64,000 nucleotides of DNA from Bolinopsis microptera. Its lineage: Eukaryota; Ctenophora; Tentaculata; Lobata; Bolinopsidae. Of this stretch, positions 35,301-47,300 are shown in pieces. How positions within the stretch are numbered: position 1 is the stretch's first letter; each line of letters opens with the position of its first letter. The notes under the pieces are model-generated. The model ran no database searches and was not told where the DNA came from. It saw nothing but the letters and a program-made list of their open reading frames with translations. The translations under genes were made by a program, and so were the position numbers. Where the stretch lies: the NCBI RefSeq assembly GCF_026151205.1, contig NC_087072.1, positions 15,600,169 through 15,664,168 on the forward strand, given 5' to 3'.

Positions 35301-38300
35301 GAATTGAGATATCATCTTGCACTTACGTATAGAAGCACTTTTAGATAGTAAATACTTTTAAATAGTTGATCATAGATATAGATATCCTTTGCCCAGTGAT
35401 CTGTGCAGTTTTATTTTCGATGAGCTTCTACTTAATTATAGTTTATTATTTGTAGCGAACTACAAAGAAAATTAAAATTTTTGGCAAAAAATTTGGGGGG
35501 TGGGGTGATCAACCACCCAATCCCCCCGGGGGTCTTCCGCGAAAATTCTTCTTAAAATAGTACCATGTAAGTTCATACGTATTCTCTCTCTCTCTCTGTT
35601 TTGGTCAACGGTTTCTGGCCTCCTAGTGAAGAGGGAGGCCTTCTCGCCGTGCCCACAGAGTGTGACTTCTGCTAGCCACACTCCAGGATACGTTCATACG
35701 TATTAATAGTAGCTTACGAACTATCACTAAGTACGTCCACGAAACTATTACTTCGTAACTTTGAGAAAGTAATCAGAGAAAGTGTCTTCCGCTAACCGGA
35801 GTTTACGAACTTAGTGTCCCATAATTGATACAATTAGCGGACCATCACAGAGCTCCTTGTTTGGAAGTATCAAGTGTGCAGACAATCTAATTTGCATTGA
35901 GATCAGTACAGGGATTACTACGTTTTAGTTATGCCTTTGTTAAGGTTCGTGTGTTATTCTCTGTATTGCATAGGTTATGGACACGTTCATTTGAGTTTGA
36001 GGATATTGGTAAATATAAGTGACCCTATTAAAAGGCACAGTGTAGTTGACTTTGTCACACTATGAAATTACTTAAACCCTTGATGGTTAGGATAATCGTC
36101 TCATCCTCCAGGCTAACTTTGTCACATAACGATATCTTAATCAGGTGATAAGATAATATCGCTTAAATACGGCCGGCACGGAAATGGTTACATTGTCACA
36201 CTATAAACATGTGACGGAGTAAATATGGACCCCTTGCTGCCGTTTTTGACCAAATTTTTGAGTGTCCAGTTGATTGGATGGGTACATATGACCATTACCT
36301 ACATATTTGACGACTTTTTTCGTTAGATGGTGCATTCAGGTTTACTCTGTCATGTACATTAAAGAAAATATGTGATGAATGTTTAGGGCACCCTGATAAG
36401 CAATGCTGAGTAGTGTAAGTTTATTTGATGGCCTGGAAGTGCTGGGAATTGTTATTATATCATATAGTCGTAAGGAATTAAAACACAGAAGGCACAACCA
36501 AGCTTACTTTGTCACATAATCTTGATGATATCTGAACATGTGTGAAATTGAACAAATAATGATATACCAGCTTAAACCCCTTATATTATACGTACTATGG
36601 ATCAAACAACACTGCTAGTACCATGCACCAGTCACATAAATCATTATCAGGTGGTAATATGTTAACAGTGTCACAATTAAACTACCGCAACATGGTCAAA
36701 AATAGGGTAATTTCGTCACAAAAAATTATTATAACTCTGTTACCTCCTTGCTGGCAAAATAACTAGTTTATCGAAATTTTCTTGATGATAAAGTTACATA
36801 GTATTCTAATAGAGGTATAGTTCTTCAAAATAGGGGCAAGACATGTTTACTTTGTCACATCAGTTATTATAAGAGTTAGGTAATCGTCACCAGCTGAAAA
36901 GATATTTTTCGTAGTTTGGATCGATAATACTTTAATATACCTGTAATAAATCCTATGCCAATTTTAACACACTATCTTGATACTGTTGGGGCAGGGAAAG
37001 TTAATTTTGTCACATTTTCAATGTCTTTGACAAATAAATCTAAATTTTTAAAATTGAGTTCTTATGTTCTGGACAATATTCTTCCAATCGTTTCTGAAAG
37101 AATGTTGAATTCTAATAGAGTTATAGATCTTCAAAATAGGGGCAAGACATGTTTACTTTGTCACATCAGTTATTATAAGAGTTATTATAAGAGTTATTAG
37201 AAGAGTTATTATAAGAGTTATTATAAGAGTTATTATAAGAGTTATTATAAGAGTTATTATGAGAGTTATTATAAGAGTTATTATAAGAGTTATTATAAGA
37301 GTTATTATAAGAGTTATTATAAGAGTTATTATAAGAGTTATTATAAGAGTTATTATAAGAGTTATTATAAGAGTTATTATAAGAGTTATCATAAGAGTTA
37401 TTATAAGAGTTATTATAAGAGTTATTGTAAGAGTTATTATAAGAGACTATTTCATTCTATAATCATTGTTTTTAATCTATTTACGATTTCGTATAATTTT
37501 TTGTGACAATGTTAACATCAACTGATCTTAACTTGCATCAACTACATTGTCATCATATAAAACTTTCCCGCCTTTCAAACCAAAATCAGATATAAATAAT
37601 TCGCCCAAAATTTTAAATTCCATATATTGTGACAGAATTAACCTCATTTCCCAATAACCGAGTGCCTGTATTAGCTAACTATTCAAAACAACATATTTTA
37701 GGGCTATGATTGGTAGAGCAACCATCAAATAATGAGTTGAAAGGGTTTTTAGGACACCTCACAGTAGAATAGAGGTATGGTATCATGAGTGTGACAAAGT
37801 TACCCAAATATTGCCTTTTAACCGTTCGATCCGTGCCCATTAACCAATGTTGTATCATAATTGTTAGATTGACCTAATTTACTATATTTCAGACCAAGGA
37901 ATGATAATTAGACAACTGCAGTTAACTAAGTCACACAAAATGTGACATTTGAAACATTATAGTGCCTAACAACAATAGATTTTCTTTCTGAGCGGTGCAT
38001 ATGGGAGTATGGGTTACGTGGCTAATGTTCAGAACTTCTGAACGTGCTAGGTTAAGGGGGCAAACACCAAATCTGTCCAGACCAAATGACCTCATAGGCA
38101 GTTCAGTGACCTTCTAGCGCACCGTTTCCACACCAAAAAAATCATTTTGAGAATACACATTTTTGTAATCGATCATTTCCTGGTTAAGAGTGCAATTTTC
38201 GGAAAAAATAATTTTTTTGGTTGAGACGCTATAATTTAGCTAATTATTGAGATAGCGAGCTAAAATTTTTCAAAAAATATGTTTTTGTACTGTTCTACAT

Positions 38301-41300
38301 GGGTGTAAAATTTCATTACCGTATCTCAAAAGGCTGATGTGTTATAACCATTTAAAGTCAAAAAAGCTGAAATCGTCCTTTCAGGCTCATTTTGATCATA
38401 AGTCAGTCAGGGAACAAGGTCGTTTTTTATGCTTGACATGAAATTGTTCTCTGAACTCTGGCGCAGTTTTTGATGACCTCAAAAATGTGTTTACTCATTT
38501 GTAGTCAGATCTATTGGACCTCAAAGTTACAAGAAAAAAGTTATGATATTTTTATTTTTGTCAAAAAAATGATTCTGAAACCACAGAAACAAAGCTTGGA
38601 CTCCAATTTTAGGTAAAAATGGTCCGCTTCAATGTGCTCTAAGACCCTGTATTGGTTAGGAAATCATTCTGGCGAACAAAAATCGTGCATTTTTTCCCCT
38701 GGGTGATTGTAAGATATTTGGTGTGTTTGCCTCAAACGTCCAAAGTTACTCGATTTGGGGCTAATATATTATGCTGGAGTTGTTAACAGATAAGACATGC
38801 TTTTAAATTTCTGGACATCAATTTGTAGTCGACATCGAGAGAGAAACTAAGCTTTGTGCTTTGATTATAAATTATTAAAAATATCAGAACTATAATTGAA
38901 ATTAAAACTGTACATCATTTTACAATTACAGCTAATTGCTTGAAGTCATATAATGGCTACGTTTATTTAAGCAAATTTTTATGGACGCTTGACGAACCCC
39001 CAGAGCTAAAAACATTTTGGTCACTTCCTCGTCAGTCATACTGAGATACTTTTCACATGACAATTGTTCTGTCATTTTTAATGCGACAGTATCAGTAATG
39101 AGACCCGCTTTTAGCATGGGATTTGTACAACGCTGAATAACGCTCTCTAAAGAGCGGCAGCTAGAGCTCATAATTTCTAAAGTCACTTTCAAAGTGCTCA
39201 TTATCTTTGCCAAAGCCTTGCAATCATGAAGAGCATCATGGAGCTGGCTGATTTCTTCTACCGAACCCCCACAGGCCACAAAGTTTTTCTCCAAGGTACC
39301 GTTCAGTTTCAGCATTCTTAGTATGTCAACTGTGAACAACTTCCGCCGCACTATGATGAAAAGTTCTGGGTCGAGTTTGTTTCTCCAATGACTTAGGAGA
39401 CAATGGTCATCAAAGCTCGAGTTGTTGTAACCAACACAAATGACTTGTGCTGGCTCCAGCTCCTCCCCACCCTGGAGGTTCAATACCCATCTTGCAAATT
39501 TGTCAAAGACAAGACGTGCTGGTGAGGCTGACAATTGTTCCATCACTCCGTTAGACTGCTTGCAGAGGTTGCCCCCGACCTCAAAAAGTCCATTCACTTT
39601 TGAAGTATCGGCCGAAACCGGACCAGTAGGCAATATGTACTCTGAGAACTGCTCCATGATCGTGCCAGTGGCCCATATCCAAAAAATTTTTAATTTCCTA
39701 CATTCTCAATTTTTTCGTTTTCTGTGGCCCACTCGCTTCGCTCGCATAAAAAGTCTTTGTATTCGCGCGGTTCAAAGATTTTTCATGGCGGATTCCAGAT
39801 TCTCAATTTTACTTTTTTAGGGCCCGGAATGCTTTTTAATAGATAATCCTAGGTTACTTTTGGGGGCGAAGCCACCGAAAATTTTGGAAATTTAAACTAG
39901 ATTTGGCCTCCTGGAACGAATCTGACAAAGGAGAACGATTTTAGCATACTATTTTCTGATTTCAATTTTTATTGGGATAAATTGTCTGGATTCTAGAATC
40001 CCTAAACACTTGGCTTAACTAAAGCACGAAATAGGAGACAGCATGAAGTATCAAGAGTCTATAATTTTGGCAAAAATGTTTTCTCATCTACTACCATCAC
40101 TTTCTGCTTTCAAGCTATAAACTAATACAGGGTTAAGTGAATTTGGTAACACGACATCTGTCCGACAGCGACATCTGTCCGACAGCAATATTTTCGTGTG
40201 TTTGAAGTGATTATATCTCAAATTTGGCACATAGAAATTTATCCAAACTTGTACAAATTATTTGTCTTAAAGCTATCTTACTATCTAGAAAGTTTCAAGA
40301 AAATCGTATCGTTGGATCTCCAGATATATGCTTTGGAACCACTGAAAACCACCGAATTTGATATATTTTTTGTGTTTAAGGTAATATCTTAAACTTGGCA
40401 CATAGAAACTCGCTCAAACTTACACAGATTATTCGTCCTATAACCACCGTACTTTATGGAAAGTTTTAAGAAAATCGTACGGTAGGATCCGACATAAACT
40501 ATTGTCCAAATAACCTATTTTCTGAGTCGGACAGATGTCGCTGTCGGACAGATGTCGCCCAATCTGCGTTTCCTATCTTATTTAAATAGTAAATACTAAT
40601 AGTCATTATTATATTTTTGGAAAATTTAAATTCCTTGTTTCTTGAATATTTGGTCTCATACTTGCTTCCTTCTCCAAATTCACTGATTGGGCGACATCTG
40701 TCCGACAGCGACATCTGTCCGACTCAGAAAATACAAAGAATGCTTCTGCATTATGCATGTTTAGACGTATTACATCAACTCATAATACTAAATACTATAT
40801 AATGTTCTTTGAACTCCTGACATAAAGTTATTACAATTGCATTGATGACCGTTCACAACATTACATGATTGATAATGCTATTATCAAAACTGGAATGGTA
40901 GTCTATATTGGTTAGTGGTTACTTGATGCACAGATTTTGTAGCTAATAGCAACAAACTTTGGTCTGTGAAACGAAATTTGATAGACTGGATCAGTGGATC
41001 CCTGACTGAGGACATTTAAATAACGGTCCAGCAACTTTTAGTCTGCTCTTTCACTTAAATTCCTACTGAAATATTATCGAAAATTCTCAGAGTTGGCTCT
41101 CGAATTTCCTACTTTTTGTCAAAAATTTCCTACTTTTAAAAATTTCCTACATTCTTAGAATGCGAGAATGCGGGTTTTTGGATATGGGGCCAGTGGAGGG
41201 ATCAAAGCGTACAGCAGCAATCTGAGAAATGTTGTCCATCAAAATGAGTTTATTGAACAATGTGTAAAAATGTGCTGTGTATTCTAAACTAACATACTTT

Positions 41301-44300
41301 AGATATAATCAATGTGTATGCAGATTTTAGTTTAAGTTATTGTGTAATTTGTCAAGAAGACATACTATAGTGTTTACTGTTCAGTATGATATTGCTACAA
41401 TTCTCACCTGAAGTATGTCATTCTCTCTACGTAACCCGGCTGTCTCTAAATCGTAAACAACCACACTCTTAGCCAAGTTGTCTTTCTGGAGAGTAACCTG
41501 GCTGACAGGACAGAGCTCTGCTCCTCTGTCATACTCGCTCATTTTGTAACGAGCTGTCCGGACGGCCTGTTTCTGTTTGTTTTTCAAGCGCCGGACGTTC
41601 TGGTTTTTCCGGATCGCAGAGGAACGTTTCCGTTTCTTGTACTTACCTGATATTTTTCAATGCGAAACAACTTTACTCATGCCATAAGGGTATCATAATA
41701 ACGTATCACCATTGTATTGGATCTAGATTCTGTGTGCAATCTACAGAGGAAAGATATCTTGCTAGAGTGGCTTGAGGATTTTCACAGTAGTCAAATGACA
41801 GTTGATGTAGCACTTGGTGCACTCTATTTCTAGTGAACCCCACAAGTTGTTGACACTAAATGATCTGACATTTTTAATCTCTAACCAATCTCCACACTTG
41901 TGGCATTTGAAACTGTCAAAAAAGCTTTTATCTAGGAAACATGTGTTATTCTCCAAAGTCATAGTTTCTGCTTCATTATTAAATTCACTTGCAGCAACTT
42001 CAACAGCAGGCTCTATGCCAGGTTGTTGTTGACGTGTTTTACAGGGCGTTCGGAGATGCCCGTATTTGAAGCTAATGTCTGAATAGAAGTCGCTGGAAAA
42101 TGAGTTTAATGTGCACTGTTTGCTCATTTTTGTGCCGTCTAATTTGCAACACCATAAGTCATATTCCAATGAGAGACCCTCTAGGACTGACAACGGGAGA
42201 GAGATTTCTAACTTACTGAACAGTTCCGAGAAATTGTCAATCGTAAATTTAACCAGATGTGCAAAATTACGGATTGTGTCACATTTTGTGCATGCCCTTG
42301 GCCTCAGACGATGCTTCTCTTTGAACGTAAATTGCGCTTCTAGATCGCTCAATAGGGCTCTGATTTCCTTCATGACAATGTCGGTGCTATTTTCTCATTA
42401 GATTCCTGATGTAGTAAAGATATAATATATTTCAATAATGAAATGTATGGTTTTTAATTTTAATTCTACAAGGTAAATCTACCACAGATGTATTACTAAA
42501 ACTAATAGGTTTCCATTATTATTCCAGTATCAGTTTTGTTACATTTTTCTTCAAATTTCTTTATATAGGCAAAATTCCTACAAGACTGCACAAATTGATA
42601 ATTTGGGCAGCGCTCCCGCAGGGGGAGATCACCCCCTACTTCCATGCTGGGTCCCCAGTCCAGTTTACGGGTCATCCTTTTTATGACCTAGACATGCAAA
42701 AACCACCATATCTTGGTTGAGGTCTGGATGGAAATAACGGTATAAACTCACGCATTCCTGAACCCTCTATCTATACCGAAAACTGTTTGTTTACTCAGTT
42801 ACACTACCAGCCTTGCTAATACTAGTATTGAAAGTGTGGAGGTACACTTCAATTACACGTTAATGAGTTAACTTATGTAATTGTTAGTTAATATGTTCAT
42901 GTATCTATAAATATGTCCAAAAAAAACAAACAAAACTGTTGAACGCTATGCTTGGGTTGTAAATATGTAGAAGTGATCGTATCATGTTTAACTATTATTG
43001 TTTGTAAAACAATTTAACATTGGTTTTTATACTTTAAGTTATAACATCTCTTTTCAACAAGTATTTGTTGCCAAATCATGTTTCAACGCCTTCTGTTTAC
43101 TGTTAACAACTCCGGCATAATATATTAGCCCCAAATCGAGTAACTTTGGACGTTTGAGGCAAACACACCAAATATCTTACAATCACCCAGGGGAAAAAAT
43201 GCACGATTTTTGTTCGCCAGAATGATTTCCTAACCAATACAGGGTCTTAGAGCACATTGAAGCGGACCATTTTCACCTAAAATTGGAGTCCAAGCTTCGT
43301 TTCTGTGGTTTCAGAATCATTTTTTTGACAAAAATAAAAATATCATGACTTTTTTCTTGTAACTTTGAGGTCCAATAGATCTGACTACAAATGAGTAAAC
43401 ACATTTTTGAGGTCATCAAAAACTGCGCCAGAGTTCAGAGAACAATTTCATGTCAAGCATAAAAAACGACCTTGTTCCCTGACTGACTTATGATCAAAAT
43501 GAGCCTGAAAGGACGATTTCAGCTTTTTTGACTTTAAATGGTTATAACACATCAGCCTTTTGAGATACGGTAATGAAATTTTACACCCATGTAGAACAGT
43601 ACAAAAACATATTTTTTGAAAAATTTTAGCTCGCTATCTCAATAATTAGCTAAATTATAGCGTCTCAACCAAAAAATTATTTTTTCCGAAAATTGCACTC
43701 TTAACCAGGAAATGGTCGATTACAAAAATGGGTATTCTCAAAATGATTTTTTTTTGTGTGGAAACGGTGCGCTAGAAGGTCACTGAACTGCCTATGAGGT
43801 CATTTGGTCTGGACGGCACAAACCACTGTTTTGGTGTATGCCCCCTTAATAGATGTCAAAATTAAGCCACTATCGTCAAAAACGCTATTATTTTTGTTTA
43901 CCAATATCCTCAAACTCAAATGAACGTGTCCTTATATACAACGAGTAAATATTCTCATTTTTTAAAACGATGTACAACAAATAGTTAGGTTGTAAAACTT
44001 TTGGTAGTCCTGATATAATATAGTCCTGGTATAATGATTCAAAGGGAGAAAAAAATTCGCCTGGTATAATATTATCATTTCATACATACAGTTGGTATGT
44101 GATGCCAATCTTAGATTCCTCGATGTCATTGTAAAATGGCCAGGATCGGTTAACTACAAGACTATCTGGAAAAATTGTGGACTTGAAGAGCGCATGGACG
44201 ATTTCTTGTTCAGTCAGCCTAGGACTTATACCTTTTTGGAGATTCGGGGTATAAACTCCGCCCCCACATGATGATACCATATTTGGATCCCGCTTCAGCT

Positions 44301-47300
44301 GTCGAGAGAATGTTCAACGAACATCACAAGAAATGTCGATGCCCTATCGAGAGAGCGATAGGGACGCTCAAGTCCCGATGCACGTGGAGGCAACCTGGTG
44401 GTACCAGATTGTTAATCTTAATTTTTTCTATTCTATTGTAGAATCATTACCTTTAATGTTAAAACATACGTTCACGTTATAATCTAAACTTGTTTAGAAT
44501 AGAATTGTATTGATTGACAACGTCAGCCTGGGAATAATGAGTATTTTTTTCTGACTTAAGAACTAATATTTGTTCGTAAGTAGGTACACCCCAACCCTTA
44601 CTTTCGAACTAATCCCATTTCTATCATGTTACGCACGAACTTAAGAAGTTCGTAAACGGTTAAGTATAAAAAACTCATTAGAAGTGTCACATTACTAATT
44701 ATTTGTGGACTTAGGGGGAAAAATTTGGTAGTAACTTTAGGAAGTCAAATGATCATAACTGTGTATCGTGGATACAGATATGCAATATCAATACAATATC
44801 TTGGTATGTTAGTTCGTAAGTTGGACAAAGATCGTTTCGCGGACGACCCCCCGGGAATTACAGCCCTGAAAGCTATTGTCCTCAGCACTGTCCTTAATAT
44901 TGTATAGGATTGTTATTTTTACACATTCGATAAATGTAAATGCCTAACATAGTGTGTTTCCCTTCTTCTCCAAATCTAATAAAATGTAAAGGATACTTTA
45001 ATCGACTGTCGTGGATTCTTCTAACCTCTTCTAACATTGGAGCTCGCGTTACCGGCTCCATAACACATATATCATGATTGTTAACTTGGAATTTACTATC
45101 CTCTGTGAAGATCTGTACATACTACCCAGCTATAATTACAACTTGTGGTGCAATATATCGTTCTTTTAATATTTTAACCCCTAATATTTTGCCCAAATTT
45201 GTGCTATGTTCAGATCTTTGAGTTTGTCATATGTGTAGCTGTGATTTTGGTTATCTGCAGCGAGCAGTACATTGTTGCCATTATCCCATGTACCAACATA
45301 TTATTTTTCCCAAGTTTAATCAAAACTTCCATCGCTAACTTGTAAAGACCTCTACCCAGCCATGAAGAACAAAAAGAATTGTACTTGCTTCGGACTCCTC
45401 ATCGTCTTCCTTTCAGTGAACATCCTCGTAGCAGTATTGTTTTACCCTCTCGATGGCATTACCCAGATTAGTATTGTAGCTGTTCAGGCAAACAGTAACC
45501 AGAGCGGGACATTTCCTCACAATAATCAGAGCGGGACATTACTTCGCAATAATCAGAGCGGGACATTTCCTCACAATAATCAGAACGGGACATTACTTCA
45601 AAATAATCAGAGCGAGACATTTCCTCACAATATTCAGAGCGGGACATTACTTCACAATCAAAGCAGTTGGCTTCCTCAATCTGATGTAACTGAAGGTACA
45701 GCAAATTCAGAACAACCATCACGTACTTTATTCCGTGTACAGTTTGTAACAGAGGGAAGGTGTCTCGGAATATCGGGCACGAAGAAACCTGTTGTTAAAT
45801 TTTGTAACCCACTTGAGAGAGATACTTTTGTTTTCATGGATGGTAAGATAAGATCGGAGGAACTTAACTTATGTTTAAGTGAGGATCGTTCTGATAACAA
45901 ATTATTGTTGTTTCTGGATTGCGAAGTGGCGGCTAGATTCGAACTTGTCGATGAGATTCTTGCCAAGATACCGGACAATGAATCTGAGGAGGAATCTTAT
46001 TTTTCAGCTTTGAATGACACAGAAGATTCTGGATGTCCTTCAACAAACAGTCCTGAAATAGGTGGCAAAGTTGGGTTAACAACCTGCAGGATAGAGGCTT
46101 CAAAAGTAGGGCTACTGGAGGAAACATCATTCCTCAAAGATAGAGCAGCTCTTCTTCTACCACTCCCGCCTGATGACACGTGTAATTTCCCTGCTTGTGG
46201 TATGAACAAACGGGCACCTCCTGTAAAAGCCTTGTTTGCTAATCAGATAGAGAGATGTGGTGACTTGTCAGAGTGTGTTACCGTGGTTACTAAGACTGCT
46301 AGGAGACCACTATTCGTTATCAGACTTGCTAAGAGTCTGCGGAAACAGTTTAAACTTGACCTTCCTATGATAGTTATTGACGACGGTCCTGAAGGTTATA
46401 GCTCTGAGATAATGGATGAGATCGCCAAATTCCCTAATATGCAATACGTCATGTCCTCTCCAGATCTAGGCATTGCCGAGGGGAGGAATATAGGGCTACG
46501 AATGGTGAAGACTAAATATTTCTTCCTATTAGATGATGATATGGTCGCTACAGATAGAACAGAAGTTTCTAAATTGGTGGAGATATTAGACACCACCGAC
46601 GCCACTCTCGTTGGGGGAGGGTTTATGTTTCCAGGTTTCTTAGAGTTTGGTATGGATCCTTATGGGAAAAAAACTTTATTTCACTATGAAAACACATGTA
46701 CTGACCAACCTGTAACAGGGTTTCCTGATTGTTATAGATGTGAAATTACCGCCAATAGGTTCGTGGCAAGAACACAAGATGCTATAGCGGTGGGAGGTTG
46801 GAGCAAAGAACTTAAAATAGTTGAGCACAAAGATTTCTTCCTGCGGTTGAAGGGGGCGGGAAAGAAGGTAGTGTTCTGTCCGGGATTTATCGTAGTAGAC
46901 GATCACAGCCGGACTCAGGGAGTGGAGCTTGTTGGAGGATTAACAGAAGTGTTCAATCGAGAGAAGTACAAGTTGCTCAGGACTCTTCGGTTTGAAACCA
47001 TGGAAATGAAGTTTTGTAACCACTGGAACATTGAACAAGTAATAGGGACAGATCACAAGTACCCTGCCTGGATTGATGACATTGACTAGGTAACCAGGTA
47101 ACCAGGTTACTATGGTAATAGGGACAGATCACCATGCCAGTACCCTGCCTGGATCGATGACATTGACTAGGGGTAAAGCATATTTAGGTAAGAATACTGT
47201 GATATTAAGCTATGCTCAAAATGTATTTCATCTTCAACGTAACGTCTACCTTTTAATTGAGTGGATTGGAAGCTCTACTGGTCAGAAAGACTTACTGTAA

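Larger units (their letters stand above)
38056..43845. mobile_element. 5.8-kb TTAA-type DNA transposon
   Basis: Inserted in C2 with TTAA on both sides (38052-38055, 43846-43849); C1 shows the empty site. Inverted repeats of about 740 bp (38056-38791 and about 43100-43845) start GGGGGCAAACACCAAA and GGGGGCATACACCAAA; the right one has a small block difference near its end. TTAA duplication is used by piggyBac and Kolobok. The genes seen, on the minus strand, are a zinc-ribbon protein and a DEDDh exonuclease; no DDE transposase domain was recognised. A 1.5-kb element interrupts the exonuclease gene. Confidence 0.85.
35979..43931. mobile_element. 4-bp-TSD element, copy C2, carrying a TTAA element
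   Basis: Same family as C1, in reverse orientation; ends GGACACGTTC and GAACGTGTCC, flanked by TTAT (35975-35978, 43932-43935). Without the inserted 5.8-kb element it is about 2.16 kb and is the reverse complement of C1 with few changes. Its clearest difference is an expanded 12-bp repeat at about 37165-37445. Confidence 0.85.

Noticed and set aside
37153-37462. Frames rich in IITL and VIIR repeats
   Set aside because: Translations of the 12-bp tandem repeat.
38056-43845. Polinton or other virus-like element
   Set aside because: Long inverted repeats raised the idea, but the target duplication is TTAA and no polymerase, integrase, packaging ATPase or capsid gene is visible.
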